DNA of 64,000 nt, from assembly GCA_015680685.1 (NCBI GenBank), contig MNCI01000808.1, forward strand, positions 28,340-92,339, written 5' to 3'. Below are positions 1-12,184 of this stretch, one piece after another. This stretch comes from Gnetum montanum. Lineage: Eukaryota; Streptophyta; Gnetopsida; Gnetales; Gnetaceae. Position 1 is the first letter of the stretch; every line of letters begins with the position of its first letter. The notes under the pieces were generated by a model. That model did no database searches. It was not told the DNA's origin and saw only the letters and a list, made by a program, of their open reading frames with translations. The translations under genes and the position numbers were made by a program.

Positions 1-455
1 AGTGTGAACGACCAGGTATGGTTGCCATCGTCCGCTACGACGCTAAACTGGTAACCATCGTCCGCCACGACGTTAAATTGGCAAGTTGTAACCGTCCGCT
101 ACGACGTAAAACTGGCAATGTTGTACAGGTCCGCCAAGATGAAAAAATGGTATCTTTTGCACGCGTCCGCCACGACACTAAACTGGCACAGGTAAGTAGT
201 CGTCTACTGAGATGTAAAACCAGTACAGATCTGTCCCTGGGTCATGACACGAAACTGACATCCACAACACGGTCTGATGAGACCATAAATCAGACATATC
301 ACTGTCCGCTACGACGTAAAACTAGCGCTTCTCGGTCCGCCCAGACTTTACATTGGGACCATGGTCTGCTAAGACTTAAAACCAGCAATGATAGTCTACC
401 AGGACTTAAAACTGGGACTTACAGATTGCTTCCATGTAAATCAAGCGAGCGTGAT
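1..455 (+). repeat. Degenerate ~30-33 bp tandem array, 3'UTR of Tat/Ogre-like copy B1
   Basis: About a dozen imperfect units share the core CTACGACGTTAAACTGGCA, with variants such as CCACGACACTAAACTGGCA. Units decay towards the right, where only a short core ending in TTAAAACTGG or similar remains. The same type of unit follows the integrase of copies B2 (29895-30245) and B3 (61940-62310) and follows the B3 protease (50740-51010). Tandem repeats in the 3' untranslated region are known for Tat/Ogre-lineage Ty3/gypsy elements. This copy keeps many CpG dinucleotides that appear as TG or CA in B2 and B3, so it is less deaminated. A long open frame runs through the array but is not open in the other copies, so I do not call it coding. 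Confidence 0.75.
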
Positions 456-499
456 CATCTTTGTACGGCTACACAACAAACGAGGTGGGATACTGGGAC

Positions 500-2431
500 A
501 GTCCCAACGTCACCACCCCACCGGCATCCTACTGATTCCTCGGATGAGCTGAGAGGCATCTTACTGATCCCTCGGAGATGCCGTCGCTGTGCCCACTGCA
601 ACAGTGGTACCTCTGAGAGTTTAGCCCCGCCAGCCGGAGCCTCGACGAAATCCTCATCGACAACGACCTCGGGAACCTCCGCCGATCATCGCTATCGGAC
701 GCCGGCTTCGCAAATTCATCTAGCTAGTTTCCTATACAACCAGTTAGCTGCACTGTGTCTGATGCCTTTTGGCGAAGATATGCTGGGCCAATCGTCAGGA
801 TTGGCAGCTCCTCCCTCATGCTCCAGCTCCTTCTCCACGGCCCAATCGCTCTATCTCACATCAAACGGCACTCGTTTCGACAACCTCGCCTCTTCTTCGC
901 ATGAGCAATGGTATCCTCTGTTTTCTTCTGTGGCTGCAGGTTACTTGCTTCGAGGATGTCATTCAAAGGTGCGTTCACCTGAGCGGTGAAGAACAACAGC
1001 GTTTTGAGATGGCTACTAAGGTTTGCCCGACCACTTAGATCTGCATGTCTATACCTCTCATAATCTTACCCTTAGCTCTTATTTCGTTTCATCCCTACCA
1101 CCCGCTCCCCGCACGCAAAAGCTACATACGCAAGCATCCATTTTCCGCACTTGCACTCGCAGAGATATCTCAGAAGTGATGCGTCATGCTCCTTTTGCAA
1201 GCATTCCTGCTATAATCAGTGACAGAGAGATCTCAGGCTGATGCGTTACGCTCGTCTGAAAGCATTCCTGTTGACATAGGTGTGCGTACGTTTCTATGCG
1301 TTCAGTAAGCGTATTCCATACTCCTACCATCCTGACTCATTTTACGTCTTCTCCGAACCTGTTTCCTACTATGTCATTCTATCTCCTATTCCCTCCAGCT
1401 TTGCTCTTCCATGTTCACAGGGCAATGCTTGAGTAGCCATGGATGGACGTTGTTCTTGCTTCTACCAATCCGGTGTTTCATATTTTTTATCAACGTCTTT
1501 CGGGCAAGCCCTCCAACCATCAACAAAGAGGGGCCATTGAAACACCGTGAAAATTGCGAGTCGGTCTCAGGCAAAGATTCGCAATTCAGGCAAGGACGCA
1601 TGCCAGAATTCCAGAAGGGATAGTAAGACAGAGCAACACCAAGAGGCGCGTAGCATCAAGTCCTCAACTTCTGCTGCAGATTCCTAATCTTACTATGTTT
1701 TCTCTATTTACGCTATACCATGCGATGTAGCGTAATGGAGCTTAGCGTGATTCTATTTAAACATAGTCCGGCATCAGAAGGCTAGTTACTTCGACATAGG
1801 GAAAGGCTTGAGCAGCGTAATATGTGACTTCTTGTATATTTTGCTAAGTCTTTTGTTCAAGGCCAAGTTTACGCTCTATTACGCACGGCAGCGTAATGAG
1901 CTCCAAAATAGTCTGCACGGTCTGCAGACTCTATTGGTCAGAAACAGTTGATCGGTAGATGTCAGAGCTTGACCTTCCTTCCATCCCGGCTTTGGCCCAC
2001 GAGGTAGATCGGACTTCTGTTTGGACAGTTTTCTTGTTGTTTTGTGCTTACTTTGCATCAAGCAATCGGGGTCTCCCCAGTGTAATGTGGTATACAAAAT
2101 ATACATTTTTTCAAGTCAAAGCGTAGATCTTGAAACTAAGTGTTTCTCTTGTGCTAGCCTCCTTTTATCGCGTTTAGCATCATCATCGTTGCAATACATC
2201 TACGTCATTTTCCCCTCGTTTTGCGATTCCTCGAATCAGATCGCTCCACAAAATATTCATAATCTTCATCGATTTACTGATTAGGAAGTCCCTATCTGAT
2301 CAACAAGACCATTCAGGGCGTCACGGATTCGTTTTCCAGCATAGCCCTCGCACGGATCCGTGGTTAAAATTGTGTACGCGGAATTTTATTTGGTATTTTC
2401 CAGCTGCCGACGTTTTCCATCGTTACACCTG
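500..2431 (+). repeat. LTR of Tat/Ogre-like copy B1
   Basis: It follows the tandem array in the same order as in B2 and B3 and shows patchy similarity to the B2 LTR. Examples are the block near 1505-1560 (matching ~31835-31880) and the terminal block at 2300-2430 (matching 33375-33515 and 46440-46582). It carries small inverted repeats of the B-family type at 1708-1736 (TTACGCTA ... TAGCGTAA) and 1874-1896 (ATTACGC ... GCGTAAT). GC content is higher than in most of the window. The start is inferred from position, because no clean TG border is visible. The right end abuts a family A coding region directly, with no element 5' end in between, so the junction is a deletion or illegitimate recombination. 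Confidence 0.55.
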
Positions 2432-4740
2432 GTACCTAGGGGAAATGTACCAATTTTGGCACAATAGAGAACAAGGCACCACCATTAACATTTGTGGTGT
2501 GACAATTGACTTCTCTATGTAGGCCATTTCAGAAGTATTAAACCTTCCAAATACAAGGCCAAAGGTTGCTCAGTTATCCACCCGTTCAGACCCTAATGCA
2601 CAACGAGTTTGGTTGGAGAGGGCATATGGCAAGGATAAGACATTCGGAGAGTTGACAATGGAAGAGAGGATCTATTTCAAAATTGGAACGTATCACCTCT
2701 TCCCCATGAAGGGCTAAAAAGGATTTCAACATATGTAGCAAGGGGATGTGCAGTGCTGATGGGAAATGTCAATGCTAACTTGCCTCATCTATATTTCACA
2801 AAGATCCTAAGGCAGTTTGAAGAATGAAAGACAGGGAAGCTTGCCTTACCATTCCCTTGTCTTATCAGGAAGTTATGCCAACGTGCTAGTATCAAAGGAT
2901 ACACTAATGACATCCTCTGAAAATCCTAGAATGCTTCATATGATGAATTGTTAAAGCCACCAGCTACAAGGAAAATCACTAGTGAGATGCTGGGACTAGA
3001 ACAAGAAAAAGAACAGACAGATGAACCAACTACAACTCAATTTGCAAGACCCAATCCACTTCCAAGTATGGGACCTAACCAACAACAGGAAGCAGGGCCT
3101 AGCATGAGCCAAGATCAACCATCGCTATCACAAGATTATAAACGTTTGATAAGACATCTTAGGGCCATCACTAAGATGGTTAATTGGGGAATTCATGATG
3201 ATGCAAATCTCTTTTGCATCATTGATGATGCTATACAGCCCATGGTTTCTTTGGGTCATGCAAGGGGTGAAGTGTCCATCCATATAGGAGGAGGGGAAAG
3301 TACTTGGTCACAATAGATCTCAAGAAATGTTGCATCTTTCCAAGTGCAATTAGAAACTGGTGAAGGGGCCACAGTGGTGGTCATGCAACACCAAGATGTA
3401 GTAGGATCCATAGAAGTGGTCATAGACCACATTAAAGAATCATTCAATGTACCTGTTGTGCCACTGGTAGATCTCACAGGAACATGTGATGCTCAAAATT
3501 TGGTCGGAACCTCAATGACTCCTACAGAACATGAGGATGTGCTTGAAAGATTGCTACAAATAGGACAAGTAATGATGTCCCTATTTGACATCCCTCAAGA
3601 TGTTACATCAATTCAATCAGATCTCATTTCCACTAAGGGGAAGCTGGTCTTGATAGAGGTGAGGGCCAAGCATGCTAAAGTAGAGGTGCAAAAATTGCAA
3701 GAAAATCTTGTGGCCCTACAAGTAGCATAGTGGGACCCTTCGTAATTTTTTCCCACAGATCAATTAGACAATTTCAAAATTAAGCAACTAACCAAACTAC
3801 TAACAAAGAATAAGAAGGTGGTAGAAGAAAAAGAGGAGGCTGTTTGGGATGCCTCTACAACACAAGCGCAAACTCATGCACATACCAAGGCACTCAAGGC
3901 CATACAAGTGGAAAACAAGCTGCTTGTTGTCAACAACCTTCGGTTGACCTTTGTGGAGAACCAAAAGAATGTTCTCAAAGAACACTTTCATTAGTTGCGA
4001 GAACAATTCATCTAGATCAACCAAGACATGAGCCGTTTAGCCAAGGAGAATTGAACCCTCTTAATGGAGGAGGTACACACCATCCGCCAAAAGACAGCTA
4101 TCAAAATAAGCACATGGAAAAATGAGGCAAAAAGGCATGAAAAGCTAAAGGAGCACTTCCGGGACTAGGTGGGGATGTACAAATAGATCCTTGAGAAGGA
4201 GATCCATATGGCCAAGGCCCACATCAATGCTATTAGTGCTCAACACACTGACTAGTGAGCCATATTCAACACATATTCCTTTGTCCACTAGGTAGAAGTT
4301 AAGAACTGAGACCTGCAAATCCAAGATTTTACAAAATACATGGAGTTGGAAAACTTGTGGTATGCCAACCTTGCCATGTTAATAGTAGGGCACATAAGGA
4401 TAGAGCTCAAACAATAGGTAGCTACCACCTACAGCAAATATGAAATAGAATTTGTAGAACACAATAAGATATTGCAAAAATTGGAGATTGCAAATTCTGA
4501 ACTTGAGGTGGTGAAAGCAAGCTACCAAGGACAAAAAGGTGTCACAAAAAATTTGGTTCAACGGCTTGTAGATTTTCAAGAATACAAAGACAAAGCTAGA
4601 GCCTATGATGAGGAACGATGGGTGTTTGTGGCTTGGAATGTCAAGGGAAATCAAATGTTTCCACAACTACCCTACCTATGGGAGGTGCCAACTCCATTAA
4701 ACATCATAACATTAGCATGGACAGCACAAGATCCCTAGAC
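2432..4740 (+). pseudogene. Decayed extra ORF of an Athila-like element (resembles plant transposon-protein domain, Transposase_32 type)
   Basis: A coding region of about 750 codons, broken by stops and frameshifts, lies just upstream of a family A 3' LTR. The N-terminal part has a VTIDFS motif followed by a leucine-rich segment and a block ending IYFKIGTYHLFPMKG. Then comes LALPFPCLIRKLCQRA, which resembles the plant transposon protein family PF20167 by eye. A Pro/Gln/Ser-rich linker (about 2950-3140) is followed by coiled-coil-like segments (about 3560-4600) and a C-terminal block PYLWEVPTP. The minus-strand region 18650-21640 is a diverged homologue (MPFPCLIRKK; CPWDVST), also next to a family A 3' LTR, so the ORF belongs to the element. 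Athila elements carry an env-like or extra ORF at this position. Function unknown; the 5' end is cut at the B1 LTR. Confidence 0.6.
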
Positions 4741-5024
4741 TGAAGAGGAGAAACTCCAGGCCATACTTCAATGCCATCAAGTCCCAAGACCTAGAGCATA
4801 AGACAAGGGAAAAGCACCTATGAAGGAGCCACTGCCACCAGGAACTACATGAGTTCCACCAATTTTGTAGCTGTAGGATTTCCTTTCGCATTCTTTGTGT
4901 TGTGTCTCAATTTTTTTTATTCCATGCTGCAACATAAACCCATTCTCACCTTCCAATAATCCCATACCTATCCACTTTGTAATCAATGGAGCTTGTTCTC
5001 ACTGTAACTTGAGGACGAGTTTTC

Positions 5025-5041
5025 ATTTAGTCATGGAAGTA
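5025..5041 (+). other. Polypurine tract of family A element
   Basis: The segment around TAGTCATGGAAGTA directly precedes the LTR start TGATGAG. The same motif, with GTCATGGGGGTA, precedes the 3' LTRs at 27692 and (minus strand) 13249. It would prime plus-strand DNA synthesis. Confidence 0.6.
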
Positions 5042-5848
5042 TGATGAGTTTCCATTTTAGTTAACTATGATATCGTGTATGTGATATTGCATACATGATA
5101 TCGCAACCTATCTCCTCATCTATAAATAAGAGGTAGATAGTTCTAATAGGCAGTTTTTTGGTAAGTTTTAAGTATTTAGTTTTTAGTAGTTCTTTCTCTC
5201 AACCCTTTCCTCCTAGTGTATGCCCACAGTGTGGTGATTGTAATTGTACGGCATCCTTATTTAAGTGTGACATACTTGGACATGCACATAACTAGAAATA
5301 AAGATTGAGATTACTTCATCATTGCACCATTCACTTAGCTTCATTATTTATTTAATTTTTATTTACTACTTTCCTAGTTAATATCTTTTTACCCTAAAAC
5401 TCCTATTAAATGTGGAATCAGTACAACATAATCACGAGCATTTAAGTGTGACTACTTGGTAACCCAGTAGTGTACCTAGGATTTGCACTTTGTAATCCCA
5501 CTAGTAGTCATGCATGAGGTCCAAGATGTGTACGAATGATTGAGGAACAGATGCTCATCGCACTTATCCTAGCTTAGATTCTCTCTCACCCTTTCTCTCT
5601 TAGCTTAGTTAATCTTATTTACCATCATACCCAGGAGTAGCATTAGCATAGAAACACATCATACACCTCACTCTAGACTAAATCATACGTGAAAAAGTTA
5701 ACACTAGTCTAGATGAAAAAACAGTGAACTGCGACCTAAGAATAACTGTCTAGATACCACAACTAGTCCGTCTACGAAGTTCAACCAAATCGTGCATGAA
5801 ATGCTCATATTCATATGGTTGAGTATAGGGGTACCTCACCACTCATCA
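5042..5848 (+). repeat. 3' LTR of Athila-like element, family A (copy A1)
   Basis: The LTR starts TGATGAG and ends CTCATCA, a perfect 7-bp terminal inverted repeat shared with the other family A LTRs. A TATA box (TATAAATA) lies at 5121-5128. Just upstream, 5069-5102 forms a hairpin with arms GATATCGTGTATG and CATACATGATATC. The terminal part, with the sequence around GGTTGAGTATAGGGGTACC, is shared with the copies at 12463, 17717, 22042 and 27692. Length is 807 bp. Confidence 0.85.
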
Positions 5849-6161
5849 ATCTCCTTCAAGGTTGTCTACTTTATGTGAATGTAGTCTTTGAGTCTTGTCA
5901 GAGTGGTCATGAGCATATGAAACCCTTGCATAAGATTGGTTACTCCAATTTTCTTCAACATATATCTTGTTAGTTTTCTGATGATTTTTTTTGTTATACA
6001 ATGCATTATTGCTTCCTTGTGAAGGACATTATTGTTGGTTTATGGTGTGTGTGATTTAATATTTTCTAAAAGATATATCATTAATGTGTTTATAGTGCCC
6101 GTGTATAATATAACTAATCTAGATAACTAGCACCATAGGTAACAACAACACCAATGATGAA
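5849..6161. other. Unassigned spacer between two inverted family A LTRs
   Basis: 313 bp of AT-rich sequence with no reading frame, repeat or motif that I recognise. It may be the old genomic target DNA. Confidence 0.4.
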
Positions 6162-7019
6162 TGATGAGGTACCCCTCCATCCAACCATATGAATCACAAG
6201 TGTTCATGCATGATCTGATAAAATTTTATGGATGGGACTAGTTGTGCATCTAAATTTTTATGCTTTGATAATAGTTTGTTGTCTTCCCACTTGGACTAGT
6301 GGTAACTTTATCATGTATGGTTTAGTCCAAAGTGAGGCATATGCTTGATGTTGTCTAACCCTATGCTTCTCCTAATGACAATAAGAAATAGATTAATTAA
6401 GCTAATAAACAACAGAAAGTAAAATCTAAATTAGCCTATGTATGATGAGTATCCATCCCCAATCATTCGTACACAGCTTGGACTTTATATTACTACCACT
6501 AGGATTGCCAAGCATACGTCACTAGGCTTACCAAATGACACACTACTAGGTTACCAACTAATTACATGTAAGCACTCATGATTAAGTTGTATTCATTTTT
6601 CTTAATTATAGGAATAGTAAATAGCAATAAATGGAAATATTAACTAAAAATAGTAAACAATTAAACAATTAAATCAATGATAAATCTAAGTGAATGCTAC
6701 AATGATGGAGGTAATCTCGATCTTTATTTCCAATCATGTAAGATGTCCAAGTATGTCACACTTGAATAAGGATGCTATACAATCATAAACATCACAATGC
6801 AAGCATGCACTAGATATAACAAAACTTAAAATCAGAAAGCTAAGAAAAGCTATCAAAAACCAACAACAAAACTATCTTTCAACCATGCATCCAAGTGTTG
6901 TATTTATAGGATAGCACAGAATAGAAGATATCAGATATCTAACATCATTTCTTGGAGCTCAATATTATGTATCCGATATCAAGGATTCAATATCAGAGTT
7001 GATGAATCATGACTCATCA
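6162..7019 (-). repeat. Family A LTR, inverted (copy A2), probably solo or truncated
   Basis: On the plus strand it begins TGATGAGG and ends CTCATCA, so the LTR reads on the minus strand. The minus-strand TATA region (CCTATAAATAC) is at about 6900-6908. Remnants of the GATATC palindromes lie at 6925-6990. No polypurine tract follows at 7020, where LINE-like sequence starts soon after. The flanks (ATGAA and ATAAG) do not make a convincing target duplication. Length is 858 bp. Confidence 0.8.
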
Positions 7020-7059
7020 ATAAGGAATCCTTCCAAGCCTCTAGTATGCATATTTATCA

Positions 7060-9170
7060 TTTTATAACAAAAGTGCATAGAAGTATTCATGAAGTAGAAA
7101 ATATAGGGGAAGAAATCAAAGCAACGATCTTTAGTTTAGTAGATATCAAAGCTCTAGATTTTGATGGTTTTCCTATTGACTTTTTAAAAATAATGGAACA
7201 TCATTGGAGATGATCTCTTTCATATTTTTCAAGAATCCCTTAAAAAGGTTTTTCTTTGTAAAAATATTAGTAAAGGTTTGCTTCGTCTTCTTTCTAAGAA
7301 TGAAGATCTTTAACATATTGTTACTTGAAGGTCTATTCCTCTCCTTAACAATACTTATAAAATCTTAGCTAAGTGCATTTCTTGTTGAATTCAGAAGGTT
7401 ATTAAGATATTATCAAAACTATGCAAATTAGTTTTGTTAAAGGGAGACACATATTAAATAATATTATTGTAGTTTGGGAAGAAATATAGAGAGTTCATGA
7501 TAATAACTAAAACATTATTTTTATTAAGTGAGATTATATCAAAGCTTATGATAGAATTAAATAAAATTTCATTATTTCTTATCTCTATAAATTGGAATTT
7601 CATGATTATTTTATTCAACTTGTCTATACCCTACTTATTGAAGCTAATGCTCAAGTTGCCACTAATTTTGTATAAAGTTTCTTCTTTTCTCTTTAATAAT
7701 CACTTTGTCAAGGTTGTTCTCTAGCTCTCTATCTTTTTATTATTGCTACAAATTTTTTTTACAGAATTTGTAGTATGATCTACAAAGGAATTTTATTAAG
7801 GAAATTTCAATTGATGATCAAGGTATCAAATTATTTAACATACACTTTTTAGATGATTCTTTTTTTATGATCAATAATTCTGTACAATATATTAATATTC
7901 TTTTAGCTAGAGTAGAGGATTATTGCATGTTATTTGGCTTATAGATCATTGGAAAATGTCTATTATTTATTGTAATGACAATATTGGTTTGTGGGTGACT
8001 CTTATGCCTTGGAAAATCTTGAAAAAAGATTTTGTCTTAAAAATTTTAGGAATATCATTTTCTTTTGAGCCTAATCTTACTATTTTTTGGAATTATGTGG
8101 TATATAAAATTAAAAATAAGCTTGATAAATAAAAAGAAAAGAAGCTCACCCTTGCTAGCCAAGTTTTAGTTATTAAGTAAATTCTTTAATCAACTCATGT
8201 TTCTTACTCTAGTTGTTGAGCTTCCTCTAAAACATCTTATGATAAAATTGATCATATTATGCATCAATTTCTTTGGTCTAGTAAGAAACATAGAAAAGGT
8301 TTTCTAGAGTTTCTTAGGATATTTGAACTAGTAGTAAGAAAGATGGAGGACTTGGCCTTATTAATTTTTATAACTAGGTTATTTCTCTTACAACAAAATG
8401 AATTGCAAAGTACATTAATGAAGATGATATTTGGATGCATCTTTTAAGAAATAGACTTATCTAACAAAAACTTGAGAATGATAATAATTGATTTTTTAAT
8501 AACTATCTTCAATGTCTTCTTTTTCCTCAGGCCATTTCTATTCCTAGCTTTCTAATTCTTGAACAAATTTGAAAGACATGGTGCAAGCTTAGTAAATATT
8601 ATAATTATAGTTATACTATAGTTTTAGAATATATTCTTAAATAAATTAGCTCATGATGGCTTCCTTTTAATGAAGAAGCTTTGGTTACTAATGCATCTAG
8701 ATTGTGAAACACTTAGAGTACATCTGATATCACTGTAGTTTCTTGTCTATGTATGCATGATAGATGGATTACTTGGAATTAAGCTTCTAGTCTCTATGGT
8801 TTAAATAGAAAGAGAAATAAGAATTTGAATTAGGATTTTTTAGATAATTTTTGAAAGGAAGGTAGATATGTTTTTCTTTTTAATTCAAAAATTACTTATG
8901 AGATTATTAAAAAGAATGATTTTATTTATAAAAAATTTAATAAGGCTTGGAAAATTTAATTATCATTGTAATTTTGGTGTCTTATTCATCAAGGGCTTCA
9001 TAGAAGTGGAGAATAATTTTTTAAAATGTTTTTAAGTGTCTTGTTGCTCAACATGCTTGAAAATGAACATTCAGAATTTGTAACAACTTTCAATCAAGAA
9101 TAAATAAAGTTATTCTTGGTGATTAGCTTGCTTTATCTACTTTATTTCTTTGCATTTGTAATTGTCTTTG
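7060..9170 (+). pseudogene. L1-like LINE reverse transcriptase remnant
   Basis: Scattered frames match the order of an L1-type reverse transcriptase. At ~7100-7200 is the block ALDFDGFPIDFLK (family form KAPGPDGFP..F), at ~7425-7450 FVKGRHILNN, at ~7520-7560 DYIKAYDRIK (family DysKAYDrv), and at ~7840-7870 FLDDSFFM (family FADD catalytic box, first residue changed). Further on come LGISFSFEP (8040) and FLWSSKKHRKGF (8267). The last part, at 8950-9130, resembles the C-terminal zinc-binding region (VAQHAWKWTFRICN). Every frame has many stops. No poly-A tail or target duplication is visible, and the endonuclease part is absent or unrecognisable. A second fragment of the same element lies at 12185-12462. 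Confidence 0.7.
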
Positions 9171-10082
9171 ATTACTTCTTCTAGACCCTATTTGAAAGTT
9201 TTAGTATGCAGTTATTTGCTAGTACTAAGGACATAACTATGACCTCTCTTTAGGTGTCAAATTCTAGATTCTCAAATATGTCACTTTTGAGGTACAACTT
9301 TAAGCAGAAAAGCTCCAACAAAAGCTAAACAATTAATTTGTTTATAGTATTAATTTCTTTTTATTTTATAGGCTCAAAATGGGAAGTTTTTAGCTTTTTT
9401 TTTTTACTATTTTTTATTTATATCTTAATGATGCATTCTTTTTTATTTAGAAAGAGTTTTCTCCTTCCTTTACAAAAAACCCTTTAGTAAGAAGTGAAAA
9501 CCCATGAGGGTACTTTTAAATAAGGGCAAGACCTAATCATTTTTCTATCCCAGAGAGAATATTTTTCAAGATTGATTGTAAGGATGAAAACCTTAAAAAG
9601 TATCCCTAAAATCATTGGGCATTTGATTTAGACTTTCTCTTCAATGATCAAATGTACTCTGATTTTTTTTTAATATTATTATTTATTTTTTTAGGGTTTG
9701 ACACCCCTAATCTATTATTAGAGGGGTATACATAGATTAAGAGTGAAAGACAACAAGCCTACTCTTTACTTTTGAATGATGTCACACTTCAAAAGAAATA
9801 CTCTAAATTAAACATCTAAGTACTATGCTAACAAAATAATTATATAGAATCTATGAACTATCCTAACAAAATAATAAATAACAAAATGAAAATAAAAAAT
9901 AAATTAAAAATAGCACATAATTTAAAATTAAAAAATAACAAAATAAGAATAAAAACTAGTATCATACTATTGAGTTCTAAACAAAGTCACACCCAAAATA
10001 AAACATATATTATATATTCTAAATTTTATACCCATTTCCTACTACCCAATTCCCCTTATCTTAGCAACCTAAGAGCCAAACA

Positions 10083-10240
10083 ATGAAGTTTCAGCCTAGT
10101 GATCGAACTGTTAATTTAAAAGCTCTAAGTCATGGGTTTGATTTTGGTGGGCAATGTTGAGTTATAAAATTCTAATTAGGCTATATATCTAGTGGTGTAC
10201 CCATATTACAATTATTTTGGGGTTCCAATAGTCCTCCCAA
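10083..10240 (+). repeat. Putative tRNA-derived SINE-like repeat, copy 1
   Basis: An A-box-like segment (GCCTAGTGATCGAAC) and, ~45 bp on, a B-box-like segment (GGGTTTGATTTTGGTG) are spaced as in a tRNA gene. A tail follows containing CTATATATCTAGTGGTGTACCC and ATTATTTTGGGGTTCC. The tail recurs at ~10600-10660 and ~10830-10880, so this is a dispersed repeat. It is too diverged to be a tRNA gene. Confidence 0.45.
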
Positions 10241-10554
10241 AAATTCAAGAAATACCATAATTTGTATACTTATTCATCCTACCCACAACTATTTGCTTGC
10301 CCTCTTTCATAACTTACCCAGGATATCCCCTAATAACCAATAATCAATAAATAACAACTATTCACTACTCCCCACATCCATTTATCCTAGTCTTCCCCAC
10401 ACTTCTCTTCTCAAATATTAAAAATAACAAAATGAAAATAAAAAATAAATAAAATAACACAAAATTAAAAATTAAAAAAAGTACAAAAAATACACAAAAG
10501 AGTAAATGAAAATAATATGTGTTAATAATGAGGTGTTATCCTAGTAAAATAGGT

Positions 10555-10670
10555 CTTGACCTAGTAACCCTAGGTGAGGTCAAGGTAGCACTAAGTTATA
10601 CACTTCTATAAATCTTAGGGTATACCTATGTTTCAATCATTTTGGGTTCAAATACCCCTAATAATAATAT
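10555..10670 (+). repeat. Putative SINE-like repeat, copy 2
   Basis: It shares with copy 1 the tail: AGTTATA, then a stretch reading TAGGGTATACCTATG, then CAATCATTTTGGGTTC. The promoter-like head is rearranged (CTAGTAACCCTAGGTGAGG). Confidence 0.35.
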
Positions 10671-10749
10671 TGTGTTTCCACCTAGAATTTTTATATGCAC
10701 TATTCTACAATAGCCCTTGTTATTCACTTTTCAAAAATGTCATACATAA

Positions 10750-10890
10750 AATACTCTTGATCTGGAAACTTTAAGTCATGTATTTGATTCCAGTAAAAAA
10801 TGCTAAGTTATAAAGTATTATGTGGTCTATATATCTTGTGGTGTATCTATGTTTTAATTGTTTCGGTTTCTAACACCTCATAAGTGTCAT
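10750..10890 (+). repeat. Putative SINE-like repeat, copy 3
   Basis: It carries the B-box-like GTATTTGATTCCAGT preceded by TTTAAGTCAT, and the common tail CTATATATCTTGTGGTGTAT followed by TTTTAATTGTTTCGG. Confidence 0.4.
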
Positions 10891-12184
10891 ACATAAAATA
10901 ACCTAATAACCTAACATGTATTATAACTTCTATATGAATTAGCCATTCCTCCCATTCCTTCCCTTATCCCATCCCTTCCCCCTCCCTCACAACTATCCTA
11001 ACAACTATAACCAATAACCCCATGCTTAAAAGGGAAAATTTCATTCTCTTACAAATATTCTAGCATAGTCTTAAACTTACAATTAATTACTCATGAGAAA
11101 TAACTATTCATGGTGTGAACTCATCTAATAACCATTCTCTATATAGCCTATAATCCCATATTTAGCTAGCACCATTTTCCCCTACAAAAATTCTTCCACA
11201 CCCTTAAACCTTTGAACAACATGCATCTCATATCCAAAACTAATTTTTTCCACAAACTTGAGTGTGTCACTAATGAATAGAAAAAAAACTAATGAAAAAA
11301 AAAACTGAACCAACCTTCAAACCCTGTTATCCTCAAACATAAAAAACTAAAAACTTCCTTCACACTATACCCAATGAATACATGAGAGTATCGACCACAA
11401 TCATATGTACATATTTACCTAAAAACTCTACAAGTATATAATGCATCAAAACCTACTCTCCATGATTTTTTCTAATTATTTCATACTATAGACAAGTGCT
11501 TCTTACAAATTTGATTTAGGTATGTCATGGATTTTTATGGAAGCTTATTTTCATAATTTTGAAAAAACTATCAAATTACTTTTATAGAAATAAACAAACA
11601 AGGTTACACTCCTACCTTTTATATGAGATTACCAACTATGCTATACAACTACTCACTACCCTATCCCCCTTTTCTAATAACTACACCCCACTAACCTATT
11701 CTAAGAAGACTCTTGTATACCCTCTTATTCTCTATAAAACTAACTATAGCCCTTTGTATGCAATCTTGAACCTATAATCCTTAATAATAACATCAATTAA
11801 AAAAATAAAACCTAAACTACGCATGACCTAGAAAACTATCAAATTATAAACTACAAAATAATCCTGCACTCCATCCTATCAATTTCACAACATATTATAA
11901 TATACTCACAACCTAAATTCCCATAGTTGAATCCATAACCCATGAACACCAAAAAAAACTATCAAATTACTTCTATAAAAACAAGAAAGCAAATAAATAA
12001 AGTTACCTGACTAACCCTATACTAGATTAAAAATTATGGTAAATAACACCTAAAAAAGGTAGTACCAATTCTCACATCTAACAAACCCATTACTCTAGTG
12101 CTAAGTAATTATAACTTTTAAAAGCATTTTTACCAGTAGTGATTATAACTTTTAAAACAATAAGAAAATATTCAAGTATACTTT

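Larger units (their letters stand above)
9171..12184. other. AT-rich intergenic DNA with diverged repeats
   Basis: No coding region is recognised. Direct repeats are visible: an A-rich block (AACAAAATGAAAATAAAAAA) at ~9880-9960 and again at ~10430-10500, and a block containing TATCAAATTACTT at ~11565-11610 and ~11960-12010. Three SINE-like copies are listed separately. The rest shows nothing I can name. Confidence 0.5.

Noticed and set aside
1-455. A CRISPR-like array
   Set aside because: Units are contiguous and degenerate without conserved repeats and unique spacers, and the DNA is plant nuclear.
18-989. A 323-codon open frame through the tandem array and beyond
   Set aside because: The frame is open because the array is GC-rich. 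The same arrays in B2 and B3 are full of stops, and no domain is recognisable.
10083-10150. A tRNA gene
   Set aside because: The A and B boxes are degenerate and no cloverleaf can be folded; a SINE-like repeat explains it better.
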